A DNA stretch of 64,000 nucleotides from Paramecium tetraurelia (Eukaryota; Ciliophora; Oligohymenophorea; Peniculida; Parameciidae), in contig NW_001798956.1 of assembly GCF_000165425.1 (NCBI RefSeq), positions 511,399 to 575,398 on the forward strand, read 5' to 3'. The notes under the pieces are model-generated. The model did no database searches. It had not been told where the DNA came from and saw nothing but the letters and a program-made list of their open reading frames with translations. Position numbers and translations under genes: made by a program. This document shows, one piece after another, positions 13,301 to 27,300 of this stretch; positions within the stretch are counted from its first letter, which is position 1; the number at the start of each line of letters is the position of its first letter.

Positions 13301-15546
13301 TATATTAGCAAATTAACCATTTAATCCATAATAATTCATGTGTTTACCTCCAAATATCATTTTTATATAAGAAGGAGGAATGTGAGTTGCATCAATTTCA
13401 ACTCTGTAAATTCCATTCCCTTCTCCATAGCTAGCAACATATCCTACAGCCTTTCTTAAAGGACTGCTATACGAGAACATCACAAAATACCACATTCCAT
13501 CCATATTCTCATCTAATACTACAGCCTTATCCTTAGTTTTTACCTTGTCACTTGTATCATAAGTACTGAACACGAATGAATTATCAAATAAAAAAATAGC
13601 TAAGGCTCTATCCCCATAAAATGAAAAATCATCAAATTCCTCATTAATAGTCATTCTTGAAAGGAAATAATACTCTCCCTCTTCTCTAGCATGCTCCTTA
13701 GTGCCATGCTCGCAATATCTCACCCAATATCCAAAACCATATTCAGATGAATCCTATAATAATGCTCTATCATTAAATTCAAACTATTCCGTAGCTTCTC
13801 CATCGAATTAAGAATCCTAATATTTTGTATTTACCGCAACAATTTTTCTTTCTTAAACCCTCCCTATATTAGCTTTATGTTTTGGTGGTTGAAAGGCAGT
13901 TGGTTCATTTACATCAATGTCTTCTCTTAATGATTATATTTTGAATGATCTCTCATCCTCAATTTATTATTATCTTAACTTCTTAGGGTCTTCTGGTTCT
14001 GTTTCTACTTCTTATTGCTTTTTACTACTTTCAGAAGTTTTCTACACTTTTGTAGATTAAATGGAATCAAACTTTTCTTCAACCTCAGTCTCTCCCTCTT
14101 GACTACTGTCAGAGTTTCTCTAAACTTTTGTAGATTAAATTGTATCAACTTTTTCTTCAACTTGAGTTTCTTCTTCTAATGGCTTATCACTACTATCAGA
14201 TGTTCTCTAGACTTTTGTAGATTATATTGAATTAACGTTTTCTTCAACCTGAATATCTCCATCGTCTGATTGATTTTATAATGGCTTATCACTACTATCA
14301 GAGTTTCTCTAGACCTTTGTAGATTAAACTGAGTTAAAATTTTCTTCAACATGAATTTCCTCTTCTTCTGATTGATTTTTTACTTCTAGTGGCTTATTAC
14401 TATTTTCAAAGGTTCTCTACACTTTTGAGGATTAAATTGAATTAAATTTTTCTTCAACTTAGGTTTCTCCTTCTCCTTAATTATTATTATCATTTGAAAT
14501 AATGTCATCGGACGAATGATATTCTTAATTATCTAAATCTTCGACTTTGAAAACTTTTACTGCTTATACGACATTTTCAGTTTCAGTTTCGGTTTTTTAA
14601 GACTCGGAATTTTAATTTTCATGATTATTCAAGTTATCCTCATCAGAATTCTTAACTTTTCCATCAATCTCATGCCCCAAAGCTATATATCTTTTGTTTC
14701 CTTTAGTTTCCTATTTTATATCATTAGACACATCCTTATTTAGTTGATCCTTTTATTTTTCCCGAATCAAATGATATGTTTCATGATCAATGTCATCAAT
14801 TAATGATTCTAAATCCTCTTCTTCAAAATAATAATATATTGTTTCTCCTGGCATTTCATCATAGTAAATAATGTCCTCTTCCGAATCAGGTTCATCTTCA
14901 AAAATTCTTCTTACCTTTTTGATGTCCTATTAGCAGAATCTCCTTAACGTTTTAAGTTATGTAACTTTTTATCTCAAATTTACAGTTCTCTGAACGTATT
15001 AACACTGATTCAAATATTGATATATTTGCTCCTAAGTCTATCTCAAATGAGCAATAATTTAATTTGCCAATTATATTTTCTCCTCATTTGCTACTATATA
15101 TTTTCATTATACTTTATGTAGCATTCAATTAGCCAACATATTCAAGAGCATCTTCAACTCTGCAGGCCGCCCACTTATTTTGAATAAAAATATTCTAAAG
15201 AGACTATTCAATTTTTTATTTTATTTCCACCAACATAGTTTAATGAATTACAGACATTGTCCCTTTCGCTTTCTCAACTATATTTATGATTGTATTGATT
15301 ATCGCTAAATCTTTTATCAATTATTCTCGATTATCAATAATATCTATCCATCTCTCTAATTCAGCAATGATGAAATCGAAATTAGCATGGCAACTCAAGC
15401 GAGAAACATCTATATTATATGCTTCATTGTAAGTCAGCCCTATCTAATTGTGCAAAAATACCTCGAGTTCGGAGCTCTGATGCTTCTAATTTCGAAGAAA
15501 TGGCTACAACGATCAATAGAATGAAAGTTATAAAGGTTTTCTTCAT
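7349..15546 (-). CDS. giant secreted protein: signal peptide, coiled coil, acidic repeats, ~10 LamG/ConA-like repeats
   Basis: Start ATG 15546 opens a clear signal peptide (MKKTFITFILLIVVAISS). Resolved introns are 15440-15461, 15094-15112 (only 19 nt), 7561-7585 and 7402-7427; others are likely. A helical region follows, then a long acidic segment containing five degenerate repeats of the type VEEKFDSIQSTKVQ..SDSS (about 14.03-14.48 kb). About ten copies of a ~210-residue beta-rich repeat follow, each with a GDRALAIFL-like core strand, W.YVYFGY, and FGPGS motifs. These are typical of concanavalin-A/LamG-like jelly-roll domains. The W..YFGY strand recurs near 7.73, 8.36, 8.98, 9.62, 10.26, 10.88, 11.54, 12.15, 12.82 and 13.47 kb. 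Stop is TGA 7349-7351. Total is roughly 2,690 residues, probably a surface or granule-content protein; the function is inferred. Confidence 0.8.
7600..13760 (-). repeat. ten tandem ~640-nt repeats encoding LamG/ConA-like domains
   Basis: Within the giant secreted gene a codon pattern meaning W-x-Y-V/I-Y-F-G-Y recurs about every 610-670 nt, ten times. It is flanked by a GDR(A/T)LAVF strand and an N-terminal FG(P/A)GSF motif. The copies are strongly diverged at nucleotide level, so the array is old, unlike the blocks at 22-28 kb. Confidence 0.75.
14030..14480 (-). repeat. five degenerate acidic repeats (STKVQ / SDSS motif)
   Basis: The motif SIQSTKVQR(N/T)SDSS recurs five times on the minus strand at spacings of roughly 67-105 nt, separated by Glu-rich linkers. 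It forms the disordered acidic stalk between the coiled coil and the LamG-like repeats of the secreted giant. The high Ser/Thr/Glu content suggests phosphorylation or calcium binding, which is inference. Confidence 0.75.
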
Positions 15547-16476
15547 TTTAGAAAAAATATAAAATATATACCGTTTTTATTGGTATTAAATTTCATACTA
15601 CTCCAACCCTTAAATTCAGTTTCCCTTTCAACTATGAAAATTGCTGATTTTCGATTGAAATCTGATCACTTACTGTTTAATTTTAATAACGTCTTATGAA
15701 TTACAAACTTTAATTTCAGCATCATCATTAAAACTATAATGCGAAACTTTATCATAACTAATTTCTTAGTTGAAATGAAACAGAATTCTAATCAACAAAA
15801 TATTTGTATTAGTTATGGTTTAATTATTATACATCTAATAAATATCTTATTTGATTAATCTAGAGGTTAAATTTTCTTGTAGATTTAATGATTAAAATTT
15901 ATTTTGATTGGGAAAAATGTTAAAAATCAGCTTCTTAATTGCTTTGTTCAACTAAAATGATCTGATTTTACCCTTAAATTCTGTTTATCATCCAAAGATT
16001 TATTATAAGAATGTAAACCAAATATTTCTCATTTCTTAATTGCCATTGGCTTTGCATATAATTAATAATTTATTACTTTTAATTATTTATCAAGTAACCC
16101 TCTAGTTCTAAAAATAAAGCTAAATACAGCTTTTAGGAAAATATAATCCATTGAATATAATTAGTATTTGAATGAATTACTGTAAATTGATCCTCAAATT
16201 GTTGAACAATTTTTGAATAACTGAATATTTTAATATTTTATTTCAGAACATTGAAGGGAGCTTGAGAATAATATACACTCTTTTTTGATGATTAGTTAGA
16301 TTGATATTTTGATTTATGCTCAACAATTAAGCTTTCTGCCTTAATTAATTTTCATATTAAAAGATAAGAACTCCTAAAAATCTATGAATTTAGTTAGGCT
16401 TCTTTATTTTATTTTGATTTATGTTTATAATGAGTAAAATTAAAATAGTAAATAATATTTATAATTCTAATTAATT
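15547..16476. other. long AT-rich intergenic region
   Basis: This 0.9-kb stretch separates two genes that point away from each other, so it holds two promoters. TGA triplets are frequent in all plus frames and TCA in all minus frames, and no start-to-stop path supported by short introns was found. A loosely similar phrase (CTTAAATTC.GTTT) occurs near 15.61 and 15.97 kb, but the match is too weak to call a repeat. I see nothing else. Confidence 0.6.
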
Positions 16477-18045
16477 ATGTCATTCAAGAACACGTAGTAG
16501 TATAAAGATTAAAAGTTTACTAACCATCTCAACGATTGCGAAGCCATTTCAGAGATAAAGGTGAAGTTAGAGAATGTACCTGAAAATCCAGCTTAATTAG
16601 ATGATTAAGCAGCTGAACTCATAGAATCACAATCTTAAATAAAATTTTTTCTAGAAGAGCTTGATAATAAGCAATAGGATGAATTCTAATAGGAAATAAA
16701 AGATGATGAAGCTGAAGAATATGAGCCAATTCTTAATACTTAAACATAGGTTGATTAGAAATTGATATATTAACAATAACAACAATAAAAATAAAAGCAA
16801 ATCGAGACATTTCAATAGGTCAAAGAAAAATTATAAAGCAGGCAGACAGAGCCTCTCCCATCTGACAATAAATTAAATCAAGATATAATTTAAGATGATA
16901 TTGACATTTCTCAGAGTAAATTATGCAAAAGTTTGTTAAAGAACATAAATGACTAAGGAAATAATGAAGATACTGAGCTAATAGCTTAGCTTTATAGTGA
17001 ACTAAATGAAATGAGACAAAGAAATAAAGAAATGCAGATATAAAAAGACTTCTATTAATCTGAACTGAAAAGAGTGTAAGAGCAATATTAGAAAGATCTG
17101 AATAAATAGAAATAGATTTTTGAAAATGAAATAGCATCACTAAAAGCACAAATAAATTTAGCTAAAAAGGTAACAAAACAGGAGACATAAAATTTAACTA
17201 CAGTAACATTTTAAGAAAGATAAGTAATTTTAAAGGATTTAATGAATAAAATAAAAGATTAATAAGATAAAGTATAAGAAGGGCATTCGAATTTTAATGA
17301 AAAGCCTATTAATCACACGAAGCAAAATAATGAACCAATTTTAAATCCATAAACATAAAATTAAAAAGTACTTTAAGTTGTGGATTTAGAACATGAAAAA
17401 TTAAAAGACGTTGATAAGGCTTTGTAAAAGGAAGAACTATAGTAAGCGGACAAGAAAAAAAAAAATGCAAAATAACAGGAATCACCATAAAAATAAAAAA
17501 TTGCTGTCGAAAAATAAGTCAACCCACCTCCACCTAAAAAGTCTACAAAACAAGTTAGAAATACTAATCCTGAAATCAAATAAGATCAATAAAAATTAGC
17601 CCCATAAATGAAAGCAGAAAAATAAAACGAATCAAATAGAGATGCAATACTTAATAAACAGACCGCTGAAAACCCTGATGATTTTTTCAATCGTTTATCA
17701 AATCAAAGTTAATAAATAGGATAAGATTAATAGGTTGTTTTTTAAAATTAAAAAAATCAAATAAATCAAACAAAAGAAGATCACAAAGAAGAAAATTTAA
17801 ATTAGGCTGAACTTGAAACTTCTGAGAAGTAAAAAAAACAAGAGATTTTATAAAATCCTATCGATGACAATTTATTAAGTAATGAAAAGAACTCCTAATT
17901 GGCTCAATAGGATCCATTCTCTCAAAATCATAGCTAAATACAGAATCAAAATTCTGTAAAGGCATAAAAACAGATTCCCAAATAAAGGAGAATAAATCAG
18001 GGAGGCAATAGCATATAGAATGTTCCAAGTTCCTTGTTTGATTGA
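16477..18045 (+). CDS. Gln/Lys/Glu-rich coiled-coil protein (522 aa)
   Basis: A single uninterrupted reading frame from ATG 16477 (MSFKNTQQYKDQ) to TGA 18043-18045, 523 codons with no intron. TAA and TAG make up a large share of the codons, giving many Gln residues. The middle (roughly residues 165-240) is a strong coiled coil (ELNEMRQRNKEMQ, KRVQEQYQKDLNKQ). The flanks are disordered and rich in Lys, Asn and Gln, with a basic proline patch (VNPPPPKKSTKQ). It may be a cytoskeletal or cortical scaffold protein; no family was recognised. Confidence 0.75.
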
Positions 18046-18366
18046 ATCGAACATTATGAGTTTAATTATATATTAAAATATGATAAATAAATATAAATCA
18101 TACAATCAGTAATATTAATTTGAATGAGATTTTTCATAGAGCATCAATTTTCTTAAAACATTAATTAATAGAGTTTTAAGTCTCGACATTGAAATTTTGA
18201 AAGAATACATGTCTTATTTTTTCCCAAATTGTCCATAGATAAATTTTAAGAAGAATTGTTTTGGAAACAGTTTTAATTGAAATTCTAATTAGTTGAGTTC
18301 AAACGAATTCTAAAGGCAGAATATCAAATATTGATTGATTGATTAATAATAATAAATTTATCAGTA
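18046..18366. other. spacer between convergent genes, no gene seen
   Basis: This very AT-rich stretch lies between the stop codons of the plus-strand coiled-coil gene and the minus-strand RCC1-repeat giant. One plus-strand frame stays open for about 45 codons (around 18.15-18.29 kb) but lacks a sensible start and has no continuation, so I do not call it. Confidence 0.5.
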
Positions 18367-21300
18367 TCAATCCCAAATGAAGTTATTTAAAATTTAAAGA
18401 TTCTTATTTATTGAAATAATGTAGAAATTGATATTAATGTAAAAAATATTAATCACTTTTTTGATTTTTGAGAGTATGATCCCATTTTTTTAAATTATTA
18501 TGATATAATTTCTTTTTTTTAGGCAGCTAATTAATTGCTTGAATTTTAAATAGAACTTTATGATGCATTTTAACTTTAATTAACCTGAATTATTTAATAA
18601 TATTTACTGAAGGAACTTCTTATTATCTATTACTCTTTTGAGTGCTTTAGCTAGTGTTTTAACCACTTTTTTTTTTATCATCGCTTTGGTAGGAAAATTT
18701 TTGTTAAGCAGCACTAATTATTATTTTTATTTTTACTATTTCTATTAGGGTTAAGGACTAACTACAGTTTTGATGGTTGAGCTACGGGAATTCGATCCCC
18801 TAACTAATTATTAAGATTGAGGAAGTGAAGAAATAATAATGGAAGTAGATGGAGCTTATGTAGCTCTAACTGGTTAACCAGATTTGATTTAATTTTAAGA
18901 TAATTGTTATTGTTCTTTTTATGGAGTACTAGTGAATGAGTTTCTAAAATTGAGTTATTTTGGTAATATTTATGATTGAGATTTAACTAATGTCCTTGAT
19001 CCTTTTTCGTCAGGACTTAATTCTATAGGCTCAGCTTGTTGACCTTATTCTGGAATATGTTCCATTGCTTGAATTTTATTCTCAGTGAGCATTTAATTAT
19101 ATTTTATGATGTCATCCTCATTGAATTCTATGAAGGTTTTTAGCCTATGTTCATTGAGAGAAGCTAATCCACACCTCGTTCCAAATTTTTTTATTAATCG
19201 AATTGCCTTTGAGAATCTCTCATATTATTAACTAGTAAATATATATATTTTTTACTTTATATAGCAAAGTTCATCAAACCCTATTTTAGCATTAACTAAA
19301 ATCATTTTTTAAAGAAGTCTTTTTATGATTTTAATGCCCACAACGAAGTTAGAACTCATATTGTAATCTTAGTCTGAGAAAGGACTGGATGAACTTCTAT
19401 TGTTTTTGTCAGAACCAACCCTATTTCGCAGGATATCTTATTGGGATTATTTTTTACTATGATCCTTTCTTTCCAATTACTTTAAAAACATTTTATCTGT
19501 TTCAGATATATCAGAAATATTTGTTCTATTAATTATTGCTTGATCATCCATAAATTATTCATGTAATTATTGTTAAGCTTTATTTGTTCCTTGATTTTTA
19601 TTATATTATTCGTTAACATTCATTAAAGATTTAGATTTAGTTATTTATGTTTACTCTATAGCTTAAATTAGTGATAGTTATGAGGAGCTTGATTTACTTT
19701 TCTTAAGATTTGGTTCTTAATATTTTGGGATTTTTAATTAAACATTTGGGTTATCATTTGATTATATTATTTTTACATAATTTCCTTCTCTATTTTTACT
19801 AAAATCACAATTTTTATAAAATGCCAAAGATCGATTAGAGACTTTAATTCTACGAACTAAAGTTTGATCTTAGCCGAGCTGTTCCTTCAAATCTTCTCCA
19901 AAGAGTAATTCTTCGTCTTTATAGTTTTTTCTTGTAATTATTATTTTTTATTTGTTACCTTTTCCTTCTTTTACTACCTCCTCAATCATTTAGAAAGATT
20001 CATTCTTGCTTAAAATTCTTTGCCAAATGTTGCTGCTCTTTTCACACCAACCTTTTTTCATTAAATCTGATGGGGAATTTGACTCAGCAAGTTGTCTACT
20101 TAAAATTATAATATCCTCTTCCTACTCATATAAATCATCTCCAATCTCTGGATCTTATTTTGCTTCATTTGTTTTTCTTTGTAAGCGACGCTCTACCTTT
20201 TTTGTTTAAGGATTCAATATCAAAATTTCTTCCTCTATAGCCTTTAATTATTGTTGCTTTCTTTTTTCACTAGAACTAGCAAGAAACTTATCTGTTCTGG
20301 ATCCATCAAAATCCGGAACCCTTATACCTTAGCTATTCAACTCTTCATTAGATCGATATTATGAGTCTCTTTACTCCTAGCTGTCCTCATCAATTTAATA
20401 CATTTATCTCTTTATATTTATGTTTGCATGCTATTTAAAATATTCCTTTGGAGCATCAGTAACCTTTTTCCAACTTTATAAACTATCTATCTAAAATTAA
20501 TTTATAACCTTTCTTTATCTGATAATAAAACCATTAGGTTATTTTTCATTTAAGTTTTTTCCAATCTATACTTCTGTAATGTTAACCTATTTTTAAATAG
20601 CAAACAATTCTGTTTAACCTGATTTTTAATTTGCTACTTCCACAATTTCTTCTACAAATTAGTATGGGTTATAATCTAAATCAAGATTAGTAACAATCCT
20701 TCGACTTATTATTTGATTACCATCAGAATCCTATTCTTTTAACCTTTTTCCAATTTATCTATTTACATTGTAAGGAAACTTTAATTAAATTATTTCCATT
20801 TCATTAGTCTTAGGATTTAATATTTAATGTTCTTCTTCAAAATATTAAGAATCTTAATTAATTAATTATTTGGATAATGCTGAATTGCCAGTAGATTAAT
20901 CTCCAACTTTTTTTAGGATTCCTTAATCATCTTTAACCCATCCTTCTTATTTAAGAGCAGTTAAGGTTTAGTTATTTTAAATAACTTTTCTTGATAAAAC
21001 AAAACCTCCATCAGTTCTATTAATTTTGCTTTCACCATTTATAAAGGGTCTTCTTTCAACAATTAGCTTTTATTATCCATCCTTGTCAGTTAAAAGCACT
21101 TCTTCTTCTATATACTACTCTGGCTCCTATACTGATAGTTACTTCACTAAAGTTCCATTTTTTTATTTAATCCATCCTGTAGTAGAATTATTGTCAACTA
21201 TTTTTCTTGACAAAATTGTATTTCCTAAAGGATCTACTTCTTATATTGAGTCTCCCATAACAAGATTGTCTTAGATTTACCTTCTTAGAAATTTTCTTTC

Positions 21301-24300
21301 TAGTTAACCTGTTTCCTTATTAAAACTTAAAATTTCTTCTTCAATATATTTGGAAGGCTCAGATGAAGCTATCACTTTTTCCATCAATCCTTCTTTGTTA
21401 GTTATCCATCCTTCTTTTTTTTTTGTTTCTGAAGAGATATTGTTTGAAACAATTTTTCTAGAAACTACTCTATAGCCTTATTATTATTCATCTATTTCAT
21501 CACCAAATTAGGTTTTGTTATCCTCGATATAGGGTTTTCTTATTAACTTTCTCTCTTGTTTCCCAGTATTTTAGTTGACAATTAAAATTTCCTCTTCAAT
21601 GAATTATTTTGGTTCAGAAAGGCTTACTAATCTAGTAAGCCTGCCTTATTCAAACTTCCATCCTTCTTTTTATTATTATTTAATTGAAGATATATTATCA
21701 ATTATTTTTCTTGATAAAATTTATTTCCCTTCCTTATCGATTTCAGTTAGATTGTCTCCAGTTTTTAAATTTTATGAATTTGGTGACAATGGCCTTCTTA
21801 TCAATGTTCTTTCAAGTTGTTAAGTTTATGGATTCATGACTAAAATTTCTTCTTCAATATATTTAGTTGGTTCTGTTTCACATATTATTTACTCTAAATT
21901 TCCATCTTTTTTCTGTTGCCATCCTTATTAGTTTAAATCATCAGATGAAAATTAATTTTATATAATCCTTCTAGAAATAACTCTTTCACCATCCTTTCCT
22001 TACTCATTTAAACAATCTCCATAATTAACTTATTCGTTAATTTAATATACTGGTTTCCTTACTAATTTACGCTCTTGTTTGCCTGTTTTTGGATTGATTA
22101 TTATTACTTCTTCTTCAACAGAATTATTCAGGTTCCTCTTATGAAATAATTTTTTCAAGAGTACCATTTTATCCTTTTTGCCAATCTATTTGGACTTAAC
22201 TAATAGATTAAGAATTATCGACTATTTTCCTCGATAAAATTCTATTTCCATCTTTATCAACTTCATTTAAATTATTCCCCATTTATGAATTTTCTTTTGT
22301 CAAAGGTCTCCTTACTAATTTTCTCTGTAATCCATTTTCTCCATAACAAAGTACTTCTTCTTCGACATATCTTGTTGGTTCACTTTATGCTAGTTATATT
22401 TCCATTTGACCTTATTTTTGTTACCAATCTTTCATTTAATCCAAAGATTATTCATTTGAAATTATCCTTCTTGCAACTACTTTTCTATTACCATCACCTT
22501 CTTATAGGTTTTCTCCTATTTCGCCAATGTCTGATTGAGTCAAAGGTCTTCGGATTAATTTCCTTTCTTATTTCTAAGTTTTGGGATTTATTATGATAAT
22601 CTCTTCTTCTATATATGCTTCAGGTTCTTACTATGAAACTACCTTTTCTAAATAACCATTATTCGACTAAACCCAGGTTGAGTCCATTACTTTATTATTT
22701 TATACAATCTTTCTTGAGACAACTTTATTTCCATTTTAGTCTTTCTCTATAACTGCTCCAGTTTATAATTTGTTATCTTAAGGTAAGTAAGGTCTTCTTA
22801 CTAGTTTTCTTTATACATTTCCATCTTCGCCTTAAACTAATATTTCTTCTTCCACATATTTTACAGGTTCAGATTAAAATCTAATTTCCATATTTCCATC
22901 ACTATTTTTAACCCAACCTTGCTATTTCAAAGCCTGATTTGATTAATCATTTTAGACAATTTTTCTTGAAATTATTTATTTACCATTTCCTAAATTTTCT
23001 TCTAAATTCTACCCAAATTACAAAATATCTAGTTCTTCGTTATTCAGTGGTTTTCTGATAATTTTTCTCTCTAATTTTCCTGTCTTTGGGTTGATTTGAA
23101 TGATTTCCTCCTCGATAAATTATTCTGGTTCTTCAGAATTTAAAATGATCTCTTCTTATTTCCCAACATTCTACCATTATTGTTTGTTTGCTTTAGGTTA
23201 AAGATTAGACTCTATTTTACGTGAAAGCACTTTATTTCCATTCTTATCCACTTCATTTAACTAATCGCCTTCTTGAATCTTTCCTCCCAAATAAGGCTTT
23301 CTCACTAATTTTCTTTCCATCATTCCTGTTTTATTGTTAAATTATAAAACTTCTTCAGTAATATATTGAGAAGGTTCAACTCCTAAAGATTATTCGTAAT
23401 TTCCATCATTATTTTTTCTCCAGTTCGAAGAAGCTAGAGACAAATCGTTATCAACTATCTTTCTAGAAACTACATAACAACCATCACCTAAATCCTCCAA
23501 AAGTTCTTCTCCTTCTTATATATTCCCATCATCGTCCAAAGGTCTTCGTATAATTTTCCTTTCCTACTTTCCTCCTTATCTCATAATAATAACTTCTTCT
23601 TCAATAAATTAAGTTGGTTCTTAAATGGATAAGGTTTTCTCAAAATACCCTTAATTGTTTTTCCATCCTTCCTTCTCAGCTTACTATGTTGAAGTCGTAT
23701 TTTCAATAACTCTTCTTGCAAGAATCTTATTTCCATTTTAATCAGTTTCTTATATATTATTTCCCACATTCTAACCAGGTTAATACTATTTTCTGACTAA
23801 TTTTCTTTCCATGTTTCCAGTTTCTTCATTCATTACTAAAACTTCCTCCTCAATAAATTTAGCTGGTTCATTTTGAACTATGAGTTTTTCTAACTATCCG
23901 GTTTTTTAATTTTTCTTCCATTCACTTAAAGAGGTGTCATTTTAAACAATTCTACGAGACACTACCTTTTGGTTATTGCCTATTGATTCATTTAATTAAT
24001 CTCCAATTTCTTCTTCATTTTCATAAGGTCTTCTAACTAATTTACGCTCTTGTTTGCCTGTTTTTGGATTGATTATTATTATTTCTTCTTCAACAAATTG
24101 TTCAGGTTCCTCTTATGAAATAATTTTTTCAAGAGTACCATTTTATCCTTTTTGCCAATCTTTTTGGATTTAACTAATAGATTAAGAATTATCGACTATT
24201 TTCCTAGATAAAATTCTATTTCCATCTTTATCAACTTCATTTAAATTATTCCCCATTTATGAATTTTCTTTTGTCAAAGGTCTCCTTACTAATTTTCTCT

Positions 24301-27300
24301 GTAATCCATTTTCTCCATAACAAAGTACTTCTTCTTCGACATATCTTGTTGGTTCACTTTATGCTAGTTATATTTCCATTTGTCCTTATTTTTGTTACCA
24401 ATCTTTCATTTAATCCAAAGATTATTCATTTGAAATTATCCTTCTTGCAACTACTTTTCTATTAGCATCACCTTCTTGTAAATTTTCTCCTATTTCGCCA
24501 ATGTCTGATTGAGTCAAAGGTCTTCTGATTAATTTCCTTTCTTATTTCTAAGTTTTGGGATTTATATATGATAATCTCTTCTTCAATATATGCTTCAGGT
24601 TCTTACTATGAAACTACCTTTTCTAAATAACCATTATTCGATTAAACCCAGGTTGAGTCCATTACTTTATTATTTTATACAATCTTTCTTGAGACAACTT
24701 TATTTCCATTTTAGTCTTTCTCTATAACTGCTCCAGTTTATAATTTGTTATCTTAAGGTAAGTAAGGTCTTCTTACTAGTTTTCTTTATACATTTCCATC
24801 TTCGCCTTAAACTAATATTTCTTCTTCCACATATTTTACAGGTTCAGGTTAAAATCTAATTTCCATATTTCCATCACTATTTTTAACCCAACCTTGCTAT
24901 TTCAAAGCCTGATTTGATTAATCATTTTAGACAATTTTTCTTGAAATTATTTATTTACCATTTCCTAAATTTTCTTCTAAATTCTACCCAAATTACAAAT
25001 TATCTAGTTCTTCGTTATTCAGTGGTTTTCTGATAATTTTTCTCTCTAATTTTCCTGTCTTTGGGTTGATTTGAATGATTTCTTCCTCGATAAATTATTC
25101 TGGTTCTTCAGAATTTAAAATGATCTCTTCTTATTTCCCAACATTCTACCATTATTGTTTGTTTGCTTTAGGTTAAAGATTAGACTCTATTTTACGTGAA
25201 AGCACTTTATTTCCATTCTTATCCACTTCATTTAACTAATCGCCTTCTTGAATCTTTCCTCCCAAATAAGGCTTTCTCACTAATTTTCTTTCCATCATTC
25301 CTGTTTTATTGTTAAATTATAAAACTTCTTCAGTAATATATTGAGAAGGTTCAACTCCTAAAGATTATTCGTAATTTCCATCATTATTTTTTCTCCAGTT
25401 CGAAGAAGCTAGAGACAAATCGTTATCAACTATCTTTCTAGAAACTACATAACAACCATCACCTAAATCCTCCAAAAGTTCTTCTCCTTCTTATATATTC
25501 CCATCATCGTCCAAAGGTCTTCTTATAATTTTCCTTTCCTACTTTCCTCCTTATCTCATGATAATAACTTCTTCTTCAATAAATTAAGTTGGTTCTTAAA
25601 TGGATAAGGTTTTCTCAAAATATCCTTAATTGTTTTTCCATCCTTCCTTCTCAGCTTACTATGTTGAAGTTGTATTTTCAATAACTCTTCTTGCAAGAAT
25701 CTTATTTCCATTTTAATCAGTTTCTTATATATTATTTCCTACATTCTAACCAGGTTAATACTATTTTCTGACTAATTTTCTTTCCATGTTTCCAGTTTCT
25801 TCATTCATTACTAAAACTTCCTCCTCAATAAATTTAGCTGGTTCATTTTGAACTATGAGTTTTTCTAACTATCCGGTTTTTTAATTTTTCTTCCATTCAC
25901 TTAAAGAGGTGTCATTTTAAACAATTCGACGAGACACTACCTTTTAGTTATTGCCTATTGATTCATTTAATTAATCTCCAATTTCTTCTTCATTTTCATA
26001 AGGTCGTCTAACTAATTTACGTTCTTGTTTGCCTGTTTTTGGATTGATTATTATTACTTCTTCTTCAACAAATTGTTCAGGTTCCTCTTAAGAAATAATT
26101 TTTTCAAGAGTACCATTTTATCTTTTTTGCCAATCTTTTTGGATTTAACTAATAGATTAAGAATTATCGACTATTTTCCTAGATAAAATTCTATTTCCAT
26201 CTTTATCAACTTCATTTAAATTATTCCCCATTTATGAATTTTCTTTTGTCAAAGTTCTCCTTACTAATTTTCTCTGTAATCCATTTTCTCCATAACAAAG
26301 TACTTCTTCTTCGACATATCTTGTTGGTTCACTTTATGCTAGTTATATTTCCATTTGACCTTATTTTTGTTACCAATCTTTCATTTAATCCAAAGATTAT
26401 TCATTTGAAATTATCCTTCTTGCAACTACTTTTCTATTAGCATCACCTTCTTGTAAATTTTCTCCTATTTCGCCAATGTCTGATTGAGTCAAAGGTCTTC
26501 TGATTAATTTCCTTTCTTATTTCTAAGTTTTGGGATTTATTATGATAATCTCTTCTTCAATATATGCTTCAGGTTCTTACTATGAAACTACCTTTTCTAA
26601 ATAACCATTATTCGATTAAACCCAGGTTGAGTCCATTACTTTATTATTTTATACAATCTTTCTTGAGACAACTTTATTTCCATTTTAGTCTTTCTCTATA
26701 ACTGCTCCAGTTTATAATTTGTTATCTTAAGGTAAGTAAGGTCTTCTTACTAGTTTTCTTTATACATTTCCATCTTCACCTTAAACTAATATTTCTTCTT
26801 CCACATATTTTACAGGTTCAGGTTAAAATCTAATTTCCATATTTCCATCACTATTTTTAACCCAACCTTGCTATTTCAAAGCCTGATTTGATTAATCATT
26901 TTAGACAATTTTTCTTGAAATTATTTATTTACCATTTCCTAAATTTTCTTCTAAATTCTACCCAAATTACAAATTATCTAGTTCTTCGTTATTCAGTGGT
27001 TTTCTGATAATTTTTCTCTCTAATTTTCCTGTCTTTGGGTTGATTTGAATGATTTCCTCCTCGATAAATTATTCTGGTTCTTCAGAATTTAAAATGATCT
27101 CTTCTTATTTCCCAACATTCTACCATTATTGTTTGGTTGCTTTAGGTTAAAGATTGGACTCTATTTTACGTGAAAGTACTTTATTTCCATTCTTATCCAC
27201 ATCATTTAACTAATCGCCTTCTTGAATCTTTCCTCCCAAATAAGGCTTTCTCACTAATTTTCTTTCCATCATTCCTGTTTTATTGTTAAATTATAAAACT

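Noticed and set aside
18150-18290. Plus-strand open stretch (..FLKTLINRVLSLDIEILKEY..) after the coiled-coil gene
   Set aside because: No start codon or intron connects it to a gene; TGA ends it quickly and the region is a convergent spacer.
22285-26440. Three nearly identical plus-strand ORFs (MNFLLSK...)
   Set aside because: They are antisense shadows recurring once per macro-repeat of the minus-strand giant gene, not real genes or a mobile element.
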